Source of the DNA: Lycium barbarum
Taxonomy: Eukaryota; Streptophyta; Magnoliopsida; Solanales; Solanaceae
Assembly (NCBI RefSeq): GCF_019175385.1
Contig: NC_083338.1
Span: forward strand, 68,022,712-68,086,711
DNA length: 64,000 nt
Direction: 5' to 3'
Each line of letters opens with the position of its first letter. Within the stretch, counting starts at the first letter, position 1. Positions 10,997 to 22,191 of this stretch are shown here, piece after piece. The notes under the pieces were generated by a model that saw only the letters and a program-made list of their open reading frames with translations, was not told the DNA's origin and ran no database searches. Position numbers and translations under genes: made by a program.

Positions 10997-13974
10997 TGTT
11001 ATATCCCGTGTTTTCGCACATTTGGAAAATTAGAAATAATCTTGACTTTTAAGAAGTAAGGCCATAATTGATTCTAATTAACACATGAGTTGTTTATGAA
11101 AGAATATTAATGTGGAAGTGTCGAGGAAGGCCAAGGGCAAAAATTAGAATTTCGGAAATTAGTTTCGGGAATTACAAAATAAATTTATAGCCAATTGGGC
11201 TCACAAAAATGGAAAGAAAAATGAGGCCCAAGAAGTTGAGGGTGGCCGGCCATGGACTTGGTCTTGGCCCAAGTCCATATAGTTGATCATGTGACTAAGC
11301 ATGTGATCAACTAATATAAAGGGGGCCAATGTTCATGAAAATTCAAGAAACAAAAAGAAAAATTGAAGAACACCCCACAAGGAGGCTCTCGGCCGAAACC
11401 CTTAGGAAAGAAAAAAAATTCTAAGTCCTTCAATCTTCTTCTTAAAATCTTGTTCTTCTTGTATTGGTAGCAAGTTCAAGACGCTCTCCGACGTGATATA
11501 ATTGGTTTAGCGTGAGGGCGACGTTTGCGGCAAGATTGAAGTTTGAAGAAGAGGTAAGAATTTATCCCTTATTATTGTGTTATGAAGTATTGTTTGTGTT
11601 GTAGCATGTAGAAATGAGTTGAAATTTATGTTGTGTTCTAGTTGTGTGTATGATAGAATTCATATGGAGAATGAAAGTTGAATAAATTTGGTTGAAGTTG
11701 AAATATAGGGGTTTGGCCGTGTGGTATGGTGTTGGAAGGATGCCAATGAATTAATTTTGTTTAATGTGTTAGTTGTGTTATTGTGATGCTTGCAACGTAA
11801 ATGAAGATAAAATGGTATAAGTTTGTATTGAAATGGAATGTAGAAGCTTATGTCGTTTTAGTACGATCTTACGACATTGCGAAAATGAAGTTGTTAGGTT
11901 GCAAGTCGTGATGATTATTGATGAATTTGGAAGATGAAAACATGTCATGAATATGTATGCCAAAGATTAGAAGTTTTGAATGAGTTATGACTTCGGCGGA
12001 AAGTTCGTATATTAGGTATATCGTGTGTATAATTTAAGGAAACGATATGAAACGCTTCTAAACTATGTTGTGATGATCTAGTTTGATAATGAATGTGAAA
12101 TCATTGAAATTGGTTTGGAAATTGAAGTTGAAATGAAGATAATGGCATTATGTCGGCAAGTAGAACTAGTGTTGCCATATTGTGTTTCTAATGTTTGTTG
12201 TTGATGTTGATGTTGTTGTTTGGGTTGTTGTTGATGATTGTGAGCCGAGTTAAGTTCTCGGGGGTGCTATATGTATAGGGGAAGTGCTGCCGAAATTTCG
12301 GTAGACAAATATGAGTTGAATTGAATTCGTAGCATCTATAGCTTACAATTGGTAAATGTGACCATTTGCAGATTTTCGACGAAACGGAGAGTGAGCTTGG
12401 ATAGGCTTAAAAAGCTCCAAAGGTATGTAAAGCTACCCCGATCCTTCTTTTGGCATGCCTAAGTGTATTAGGATCGAATTCGGGCCTCGAAAGACTTTCT
12501 GCCCCTCGGAATTCGCAAGTGAAAATATCACTTTTTCTTTCAGTAAGATTGAACTCTTTTGGTATGTTTTCTTGGAAATTATGCAAACCTTCTCTAAACT
12601 CCTTGGAAAGCTACAGAATGTCCGTAGAACCTTTATAGGTGATCCCATAAGCTTAAAGAGCGTAATTTGGACCCATCGCCTTGCTTGTCCCGAGGTGGGC
12701 CCACTATTCCCGGTTTTGCCCTTAATGTACTTAAGTCTTCTTTTCGAATAGTTCTTAAAAGAAACGTTTTGACTACCATTCTAATTACCTAACAAACGTT
12801 GTTTTAAATATTCCATTAAGTCTGATAAATTGTTTTGATACTCGAAACTCATTTACTATGATTCCTTCCGACTCCATTGGATCGGTTTGTCTTTGATATG
12901 TCTCATCGAGTCTATGGAAACATTTATGATATTTTAATTGCATTAGTCTCTCACTACTCCATTCGTGGATGCCCCAATGTTTCCCACACTGAGCCCGGGC
13001 CAGGATATGTTGTCAAGCGTAATCCCCTGCATTGTTCGCCGTGCCTCGATGTGAGGGGGCAGGTATACGCGTACATGGGTTTGTGGAGTATGCTGTGCCA
13101 TGTACGTTAGTTCTGATATGATTTACTATGGCCATCTGATATGACATATTATGTTATGGGGTTATGCCCCTATTCTGATTCTTCTGTGTTGTGGCACCAG
13201 CGTCGGGAGGGTGGCCACGTTCTGTCTGCCGAGTCCCTTGGTAGGGGCCGGATTTGATATGACATATGTTTCTGTACACACTCCGCATGTTTTGAAAATA
13301 TATATCTGATACTTTGTATTTTCTGTTTACTTTCTGTACGTTCTATACCAGTTATGATTTTGTTTCTGCAACTCAGGCTTTACATATTCAGTACATATTT
13401 CGTACTGACCCCCTTTCCTCGGGGGCTGCGTTTTCATGCCGCGCAGGTACCGACGACAGGTTTGCTGATCCGTCCGCTTAGGATCTCATTCTGCTATTTT
13501 TGGAGCGCTCTTTTATTCAGAGCATTCTTTTGGTATAGTCTGTCACTTCTATATATGTATATTCTCGTTCATGGGTACGGCGGGGCCCTGTCCCGTCATA
13601 TGATTCTATCGGTCTGTTTAGAGGTCTGTGGACATATTTGTGGGTTGGGGTCTTTCTGTACAGATATGTGTATGTGTTGTGTTTGGGCGATCCCATTCGC
13701 CGCGGCGGCCGGTCCGCATATATTTAGATGTTACTCTGTTGGCCCTGTGTGGACTTTGTTGGTATTTTCTGCGTGCAGGGTATATGGGATAGTCCGTAAA
13801 ACAAAGGAAACTCTGCCGAAATTTTTCTGGAAATTATCTAAATTGGAAATAAAGCCTTGTCGGCTTCTGCTTTATACTAGAATGCGTTTGATACAATTTG
13901 AGATAGCATTTGGTAGATGCGTTCGGGTGCCCAGATCGGGCACTAGTCACGGCCTACGGGGTTGGGTCGTGACA
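10997..13974 (+). repeat. element B, 5' LTR
   Basis: 2,978 bp. It contains a CCGAG/CTCGG hairpin (12244-12261), TATA-like ATATGTATAG (12269-12278), the palindrome CCGAAATTTCGG (12290-12301), and the conserved LTR block (13378-13450), which includes a CCCCC/GGGGG hairpin. Short reading frames inside it, such as 13354-14025, are not genes. Confidence 0.92.
12244..12301 (+). promoter_or_regulatory. putative LTR core promoter of element B
   Basis: The order is CCGAG-N-CTCGG hairpin, TATA-like ATATGTATAG, GGGGAAGTGCTG, then CCGAAATTTCGG. The same order recurs in A, C, D and F and, decayed, in H, while the surrounding LTR sequence differs. By spacing, transcription would start within or just after the palindrome. 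This is inferred from conservation. Confidence 0.5.
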
Positions 13975-13978
13975 AAAG

Positions 13979-13990
13979 TGGTATCAGAGC
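13979..13990 (+). other. primer-binding site, element B
   Basis: TGGTATCAGAGC, complementary to initiator methionine tRNA, after a four-base spacer (AAAG) from the LTR end at 13974. Confidence 0.93.
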
Positions 13991-14031
13991 GGTTCGTCCT
14001 CGGAATGTCTACAGACCGTGTCTAGTAGAGT

Positions 14032-14071
14032 CTTGTTTATCGGTGTGTTGTACACCACACCTATAAACAGG
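14032..14071 (+). other. leader hairpin with palindromic loop, element B
   Basis: CTTGTTTAT (14032-14040) pairs with ATAAACAGG (14063-14071), including one G-U. GGTGTG (14042-14047) pairs with CACACC (14056-14061). The eight-base loop TTGTACAC contains the palindrome TGTACA (14049-14054). It lies between the primer-binding site and the gag start at 14178. Confidence 0.8.
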
Positions 14072-14177
14072 AGGCTACAGGGCATTTAGGATACTACCCT
14101 TCTTTCTTTCTTAGATAGTGCGATAGAGCTGTGTTATCAGGATGATTCCTCCCTAACGAATTGTTACATTTGCAGTT

Positions 14178-16889
14178 ATGCCTCCAAAAAAGGCGACAGC
14201 GGCCCAAAAGGCCAAGGCAGCAGCTGTGGGAGAGACTAGTCGGGCCCAGAGGGTTACCAGGGCCCATGCTCATATTGCTCCTGATGTTTTCCCCCCGGCA
14301 GAGGGCTCTTCCACACCGCCACATGTAGAGGAGATTGGAGCAGCAGCAGCTGCAGGTCGGGGGGCGGCTCCACCGCCAGCTCCCGAGATTCCAGTACCTG
14401 AGCCTCCAGCTCCACGGCCAGGGACTGAGGATCAGGCTATGAGAAAGGCAGTCCAGCTATTGACCAGACTTGTGGCAGGACAGGTTCAGGGGCACGTGTT
14501 GGGAGGTGACCGAGCATATAGGCGTGACAGTTCGAGAGCTCGTGAGTTCTTGACTTGTGGCCCTCCAGAGTTCTTCGGGACAAAGCCCGAGGAGGATCCT
14601 GAGGAGTTTATCAGGAAGATGCGGCGCACCTTACATTTTATTAATACTTCAGCGACGGAGTCAGTCACATTGGCTTCGTGCCGGTTGTATGATGTAGCGG
14701 CAAATTGGTACGAGTCATGGGAGTTATCCAGAGGCGACGGCGCTCCCCCAGCAGTTTGGGATGATTTTTCTCAGGCTTTTCTTAGTCATTTTCTGCCTCT
14801 GGAGTTACGGCGGGCCAAGGCTGCCAGATTCTTATTGCTGAGACAGAGGGGTCGCAGTGTTCGAGAGTACAGTATGGAGTTCGACTCATTGGACCGATAC
14901 GCACCTGCTGTGGTAGCTACTATGGCTGACAGGATGCACAGGTATATTATGGGGCTGGACCGTTATTTTGTCGACAGCTGTTTGGTATTGGCTGCTCAGC
15001 CCGGCATGGATATTTCCCGGATTCAGGCCCACGCCCAGGGCATGGAGGACCGGCATAGGGAGCGTCAGCCTGATAGGAGCCAGGATCGGAGACAGCCCAA
15101 GAGGGCCAGATCATCTAGGTATTCTAGAGATTTTCGGGGCAGGCAGCCTCAGCAGCCGCAGCAGCCTAGCAGACATCTATCCCAGCCTGTAGAGAGCGCA
15201 CCGCCACAGCCTACAGGTCACAGATTTGATAGCCCAGGTTATTCAGGAGCAGGTCAGAGCTCCAGGGCTTCAGGTTCGCGGACAGACAGGGGTTCTGGTC
15301 AGACGAGGCCACCTAGGCCTCAGTGTTCTTACTGTGGCAGATACCATCCTGGGGAGTGCTACAGAGCCACCGGTGCATGTTTTTCTTGTGGCCGTCAGGG
15401 CCATTCTGTGAGAGATTGCCCGTATAAGGGTAGTTCGGGTGGTGCAGCGCAGCCTACCGGATCAGCCGCCGGGTCTTCATCTTCATCAGTGGCTATGCGC
15501 CCTACGGGGCCGGGTACTTCAGCACCAGCGGGTCGCGGCAGAGGCCGTGGTGGAGCTTCTAGTACTAGCAGTCCTTCGAATCGCATTTATGCTCTGTCCA
15601 GCCGCCAGGACCAGGAGGCATCGCCTAATGTCGTTACAGGTACATTATTGGTTTTCTCTCGGTCTATGTATGCATTGATTGATCCAGGTTCGACTTTGTC
15701 ATATATTTCGCCTCTGGTTGCTAGTAAAATTGGTATAACGTCTGAACCTATAGAGCCGTTTGAGGTAGCCACACCGATTGGGGACTTTATTGTAGCGAAA
15801 CAGGTATATAAAGACTGTTCTGTAATTATATGCGGCCGAGACACTAAGGCAGATCTGGTGGAGTTAGATATGATCGAGTTCGATGTTATTATGGGTATGG
15901 ACTGGCTAGCTTCCTGTTATGCTAATGTTGACTGCCAAAATAAGGTAGTTCGTTTCCAGTTTCCCGGGGAGCCAGTTATAGAATGGGCCGGTAATACAGC
16001 ATCGCCGAAAGGTAAGTTTATTTCATACCTTAAGGCGAAGAAAATGATCAGAAAGGGTTATTTTTATCATCTGGTTCGGGTACAAGACTTGACAGCAGAA
16101 ACGCCGACTCTTCAGTCAGTTCCCGTGGTTAATGAATTTCCAGATGTGTTCCCAGAAGAGCTTCCAGGCCTTCCTCTAGAGCGGGAGATAGATTTTACTA
16201 TTGATTTGCTTCCAGATACTCAGCCGATATCTATTCCCCCGTACAGAATGGCACCGGCAGAATTGAAAGAACTGAAAGAGCAGTTGAAGGATCTGTTAGA
16301 AAAAGGCTTCATTAGACCCAGTACTTCGCCTTGGGGAGCCCCGGTATTATTTGTGCGTAAGAAAGACGGGTCGTTGCGTATGTGTATTGATTATCGACAG
16401 CTGAATAAGGTAACCATAAAGAATAAATACCCCCTCCCCAGAATTAACGATTTGTTTGATCAGTTGCAGGGCGCCAAGTATTTTTCGAAGATAGATCTTC
16501 GGTCTGGTTATCATCAGGTACGGGTACGGGAGGCCGATATTCCTAAGACAGCATTCCGGACCAGATATGGGCATTATGAATTCAGAGTTATGTCTTTTGG
16601 GCTGACTAATGCTCCTGCGATATTCATGGATTTAATGAACCGGGTATTCAGGCCGTTCTTAGACATGTTCGTAATTGTATTTATCGATGATATCCTGGTT
16701 TATTCTCGGTCCGAGGCAGAGCACGCAGATCATCTGAGAGCGGTATTAGGGGTACTTCGACATCAGAAATTATATGCAAAATTTTCTAAATGTGAATTCT
16801 GGCTGGCCTCAGTGGCATTCTTGGGACATGTTATTGCAGCTGATGGTGTCCGGGTGGACACACAGAAGATTGAGGTCGTGAAGAATTAG
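14178..16889 (+). pseudogene. element B gag - protease - reverse transcriptase, ends at nonsense TAG
   Basis: First 903 codons of a Ty3/gypsy polyprotein. The start is the ATG in CAGTTATGCC, giving [11 protein letters not shown]. Gag has a retrotransposon capsid-type region, an arginine- and proline-rich linker and a CCHC zinc knuckle (C401, C404, H409, C414), preceded by extra cysteines at 383 and 386. The protease has the motif DPGST with D502 in place of the usual D[ST]G, as seen in many chromoviruses. Reverse transcriptase starts near residue 689 and keeps the catalytic FIDD (835-838). A TAG at 16887-16889 replaces a tryptophan expected at NWPRPTTP; the frame continues unbroken after it, so this is a single G-to-A change. 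The encoded proteins would form virus-like particles and copy the element RNA. Confidence 0.92.
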
Positions 16890-17888
16890 CCCAGACCCAC
16901 GACGCCCACAGAGGTACGTAGTTTCCTGGGGTTAGCAGGCTATTACAGAAGATTTGTGGAAAAGTTTGCTTCGATTTCAGCGCCTTTGACAAGGCTAACT
17001 CAGAAGGGAGCCAAGTTCCAGTGGACTGATGCTTGTGAACGAAGCTTCCAGTTGCTGAAAGAGAAGCTGACTACAGCCCCACTTCTGACTCTTCCAGAGG
17101 GACCCGATGGATATGTTATTTATTGTGACGCTTCTGGCGTGGGATTGGGCTGTGTATTGATGCAGCATGGCAGAGTTATAGCTTATGCTTCTCGGCAATT
17201 GAAAAAGCATGAAAAGAATTACCCTACTCACGATCTGGAGCTTGCAGCGGTGATCCATGCCCTGAAGATATGGAGACATTATTTATATGGCGTTCGTGTT
17301 GATATCTATACAGATCATAAGAGTCTCCAGTATATTTTCAAGCAGAAAGAGCTTAATTTGAGGCAGCGGAGGTGGCTGGAGCTCCTGAAAGACTATGATG
17401 TGGATATTCTGTATCATCCGGGCAAGGCTAATGTTGTTGCAGATGCGCTTAGCCGGAAATCTCTGGGCAGCTTGGCAGATTTACAGCCAGACAGGAGGGA
17501 GATAGTACGTGATATTCATCAGTTGGCTAATCTTGGGGTTCGTCTGGCCGATTCTGGAGGTACACGAATTTCTGTCCAAGGGGTTTCTGAATCATCTATT
17601 AAGGAAGATATCAAGCGGCATCAATATGAAGATCCTGTTTTAGCTCGATACAGAGACACAACCCATGAAAAGGAGAAGACTCTGTTCGAGTTTGCACCAG
17701 ACGGGACCTTACTATACAGAGGCAGATTGTGTGTACCTGATATTGCAGGGTTACGGCAGCAGGTTATGGGCGAGGCACACTATGCTCGCTATTCTTTTCA
17801 TCCTGGTTCTACGAAGATGTACCATGATCTCAGGTGCCTGTATTGGTGGGACGGTATGAAACGGGATATCGCAAAATTCGTCGCCAGT
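16890..17888 (+). pseudogene. element B RNase H and integrase N-terminus, in frame after the TAG
   Basis: Same frame as the upstream part. It begins with the end of the RT connection ([11 protein letters not shown]) and continues with RNase H, showing [10 protein letters not shown], the THDLEL acidic motif and [11 protein letters not shown]. Next come the linker and the histidines of the integrase HHCC zinc finger (YSFHPG). At about 17888 one base is missing (GCCAGTGCCC where GCCAGGTGCCC is expected), which throws the frame just before the two zinc-finger cysteines. Confidence 0.88.
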
Positions 17889-18403
17889 GCCCAAATTGTC
17901 AGCAGGTCAAAATTGAACACCAGAAACCGGGCGGACTGTTGCAGGAAATGGAAATTCCGACGTGGAAGTAGGAGATCATTAATATGGACTTCATTACAGG
18001 GTTGCCTCGCACTCCACGGAAGTATGATTCCATCTGGGTTATTGTTGATAGGCTGACAAAATCAGCCCATTTTCTCCCAGTCAGAATTACTTATTCCGCC
18101 GAGGATTATGCCAGGCTTTATATTAAAGAAATAGTGAAGCTTCATGGAGTTCCTATATCTATTAGCACTGACAGAGGTGCTCAGTTCACGGCGAACTTCT
18201 GGAGATCTTTTCAGGAAGGATTAGGGACTCAACTGAGCCTGAGCACAGCTTTCCATCCTCAGAGTGACGGACAGGCCGAGCGCACTATCCAGACACTTGA
18301 AGATATGTTGCGGGCTTGTGTTATTGATTTCAGAGGTAGCTGGGAGGATCACTTTCCATTGATTGAATTTGCTTATAATAACAGCTACCATTCCAGCATC
18401 TAG
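17889..18403 (+). pseudogene. element B integrase core, bounded by stops
   Basis: In the shifted frame the zinc-finger end (CPNCQQVK) is followed by a TAG at 17969-17971 where tryptophan is expected. The DDE catalytic core then follows with MDFITGLP (first Asp), STDRGAQF (second Asp) and [11 protein letters not shown] (Glu), so all three catalytic acids are present. The segment ends at another TAG (18401-18403) replacing a glutamine before MAPYEALYG. The enzyme inserts reverse-transcribed DNA into the genome. Confidence 0.88.
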
Positions 18404-19081
18404 ATGGCTCCGTACGAGGCTCTGTATGGCAGGAAATGCAGGTCACCTATTGGCTGGTTTGATATTGGCGAGACAGAATTAATCGTCCCAGATATGATCC
18501 AGCAGGCCGTTGATAAGGTGAAACTTATTCGGGAGCGACTATTGGCAACCCAGAGTCGACAGAAATCATACGCTGACAAACGGCGTCGTCCTTTGGAATT
18601 CCAGGTTGGTGATTGGGTATTCCTGAAGGTATCGCCTGTGAAAGGCGTGATGCGGTTTGGCAGAAAGGGGAAGCTCAGTCCGCGTTATATTGGGCCTTAT
18701 CTGATTGTGCGGAAAATTGGAAATGTCGCCTATGAGTTAGATCTGCCATCTGATTTGGAAGCGGTACATCCGGTATTCCATGTGTCTATGCTCCGCAAAT
18801 GCATTGGTGACCCTTCCAGAATATTTCCTGCGGATGACATTCAGGTGACGGAGCAGTTATCATACGAGGAGCAGCCCATAGCCATTTTGGACCGCCAGGT
18901 AAGGAAGCTCCGGAACAAGGATGTAGCTTTTGTCAAGGTGCTGTGGCAAAACAATAATAGGGAGGAAATGACCTGGGAGGCCGAAGAGGAGATGAAGAAG
19001 AAATATCCTCATTTGTTCCCTATGCCCACAGCTAACCTCGAATCTTTGCTTAATTCCATTTCGATAATGAATGTGTACTAA
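18404..19081 (+). pseudogene. element B integrase C-terminus and chromodomain
   Basis: It continues in frame after the TAG with MAPYEALYGRKCRSP and the GPY/F-type region (KLSPRYIGPYLI, then VFHVSMLRKC). The last 60 or so residues (ILDRQVRKLRNKDVAFVKV through TWEAEEEM to YPHLFP) are a chromodomain-type tail as found in Tekay/Del chromoviruses, which directs integration to heterochromatin. The frame ends at TAA 19079-19081 about 100 bp before the 3' LTR. Confidence 0.88.
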
Positions 19082-19142
19082 TTGTGCTGTCTATAAACAG
19101 AAACTCCCCCGAAACCATTTCAAACCCTATAAGATTAATTTA

Positions 19143-19177
19143 ACATTCGAGGACGAATGTTCTAAAGGGGGGGAGAA
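19143..19177 (+). other. element B inverted repeat and polypurine tract
   Basis: AACATTCGAGGACGAATGTT (perfect 8-bp arms, 4-base loop) followed by TAAAGGGGGGGAGAA directly before the LTR start TGTTATATCC at 19178. The same two elements precede the LTR in A and D. Confidence 0.85.
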
Positions 19178-20685
19178 TGTTATATCCCGTGTTTTCGCAC
19201 ATTTGGAAAATTAGAAATAATCTTGACTTTTAAGAAGTAAGGCCATAATTGATTCTAATTAACACACGAGTTGTTTATGAAAGAATATTAATGTGGAAGT
19301 GTCGAGGAAGGCCAAGGGAAAAAATTGAAATTTCGGAAATTAGTTTCGGGAATTACAAAATAAATTTATAGCCAATTGGGCTCACAAAAATGAAAAGAAA
19401 AATGAGGCCCAAGAAGTTGAGGGTGGCCGGCCATGGACTTGGTCTTGGCCCAAGTCCATATAGTTGATCATGTGACTAAGCATGTGATCAACTAATATAA
19501 AGGGGTCCAATGTTCATGAAAATTCAAGAAACAAAAAGAAAAATTGAAGAACACCCCACAAGGAGGCTCTCGGCCGAAACCCTTAGGAAAGAAAAAAAAA
19601 TTCTAAGTCCTTCAATCTTCTTCTTAAAATCTTGTTCTTCTTGTATTGGTAGCAAGTTCAAGACGCTCTCCGACGTGATATAATTGGTTTAGCGTGAGGG
19701 CGACGTTTGCGGCAAGATTGAAGTTTGAAGAAGAGGTAAGAATTTATCCCTTATTATTATGTTAAGAAGTATTGTTTGTGTTGTCGCATGTAGAAATGAG
19801 TTGAAATTTATGTTGTATTCTAGTTGTGTGTATGATAGAATTCATATGGAGAATGAAAGTTGAATAAATTTGGTTGAAGTTGAAATATAGGGGTTTGGCC
19901 GTGTGGTATGGTGTTGGAAGGATGCCAATGAATTAATTTTGTTTAATGTGTTAGTTGTGTTATTGTGATGCTTGCAACGTAAATGAAGATAAAATGGTAT
20001 AAGTTTGTATTGAAATGGAATGTAGAAGCTTATGTCGTTTTAGTACGATCTTACGACATTGCGAAAATGAAGTTGTTAGGTTGCAAGTCGTGATGATTAT
20101 TGATGAATTTGAAAGATGAAAACATGTCATGAATATGTATGCCAAAGATTAGAAGTTTTGAATGAGTTATGACTTCGGCGGAAAGTTCGTATATTAGGTA
20201 TATCGTGTGTATAATTTAAGGAAACGATATGAAATGCTTCTAAACTATGTTGTGATGATCTAGTTTGATAATGAATGTGAAATCATTGAAATTGGTTTGG
20301 AAATTGAAGTTGAAATGAAGATAATGGCATTATGTCGGCAAGTAGAACTAGTGTTGCCATATTGTGTTTCTAATGTTTGTTGTTGATGTTGATGTTGTTG
20401 TTTGGGTTGTTGTTGATGATTGTGAGCCGAGTTAAGTTCTCGGGGGTGCTATATGTATAGGGGAAGTGCTGCCGAAATTTTGGTAGACAAATATGAGTTG
20501 AATTGAATTCGTAGCATCTATAGCTTACAATTGGTAAATGTGACCATTTGCAGATTTTCGACGAAACGGAGAGTGAGCTTGGATAGGCTTAAAAAGCTCC
20601 AAAGGTATGTAAAGCTACCCCGATCCTTCTTTTGGCATGCCTAAGTGTATTAGGATCGAATTCGGGCCTCGAAAGACTTTCTGCC
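19178..20685 (+). repeat. element B, 3' LTR, left part
   Basis: Matches 10997-12505 of the 5' LTR almost base for base. The CCGAAATTTCGG palindrome has one change here (20472-20483, CCGAAATTTTGG). It ends with CTGCC (20681-20685), the target-site duplication of C; the LTR resumes at 33357. Confidence 0.92.
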
Positions 20686-22191
20686 TGTCACGACCCAGCC
20701 CCGTGGGCCGCGACTGGCACCCTACCTGGGTACCCAAACCAAACCGCATATTCATTTACCAAGTCCGAGCATATTCCAAAAATTCATAAAAGTCATATCA
20801 ACAGAATTTATATCAAAATATGTCTTAAGCGGTCGCACAAATCAGAATGTCATATCGAATCCAAACTGAGCGGCGGAATAGACATCGCCGGTCAAAAGTG
20901 CAACATAAGCATAAGGGCCATTTAGGGCCATCAAAACAAACGGACCGCTTTAAGACCAGAAAACAAACTCAAACAAACATATATAGGACCCTCGCCCCAC
21001 ATATATGACTACAGGCCTCTACGAACTCAAAACAAAGACATATGGCGAGACAGGGCCCCGCCGTACCCAAATAGTCAAATGTACAGAGTATATGCACATA
21101 GCAAAAGGAGTTTGTACCAAAAGGGGACTCCGAGTCAAGAAGGAGTACTCCGAAGTAGCAAAGAGTGAAGCCTACAGTGGAGGATCACCAATATCTGCAC
21201 CTGCGGGCATGAAACGCAGCCCCCGAAGAAAGGGGGTCAGTACGAAATATGTACTGAGTATGTAAAGCACGGAGTACAGAAATATGGATCAAAACTGAAA
21301 GCAAATCAGATAACAAAGTGGAGTACAAATCGGGATGTCAAAATCCGTATCAAAATCATATACGTATACATAATGCAAACGAAATCATGCAAACGCTTAG
21401 GAACGTGGTCGCCACTCCGACGCTGGCGCCACACACAGCATAGCACCAGAAGGTTTCAAATCTCCGTATCTCCGAACACAAACACAAACATAGGTGAGCG
21501 TATCGCATCACGAGCCATATCACATCATAACTCCAAACGGAACCCGGCCCTATGGAGAAGCCTCAGGAACTGTAACACAGCATACGACCGAATTATTGTA
21601 AGGCGCACGAATCATAACCGGCCCGGGAACCGGTGAACGAAGTCATAATAAGGCATGAGCGGAGTCGTGAGCAAACAAATGCAAATCATACTTCAAAATA
21701 GTCTTTCAAAACAGAGTAATCCCATAAGTCATTTCATAATACAAAATAATCGAATACTTAGTCGATACAAGGTTTCATTTCACAAAACGTTTCCAAAATA
21801 GTACGTATAGCTCAAAACGTAACTTAGCGTATCGTAATATTCAAAACACATCCCGTAGGAGGAAGTTCCAAAATCGAAGGTATCATTTCAAACTTTATTC
21901 AAAAGGACAGCCCAATAAGACAAATAGGGCGTCTCGGGGTTAGCGGGCCCACCTCGAGTCGAATTGAGGTGGCGAACATAATTTACGAACATTTAGGGGC
22001 CAAAAGTTCATACATAATCATTTCTAAGTTACCCGACCACATTTTGATAGGTTTCGGACGATTGGTGGCATTCTAGCCAAAATAGAGCCCTTAGGCTTCA
22101 ATTGAATTGAATGAATAGTAACTTTTCTGTGGATCGGGTTTCGAGGAGCAGAAATGCTCCGGAGGTTCCAATATTCACCTAGCATACTAAG

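Noticed and set aside
13354..14025. 223-codon frame as a gene
   Set aside because: It runs through the end of the B LTR, the primer-binding site and the leader; its start part recurs at 34207 inside the other LTR copy.
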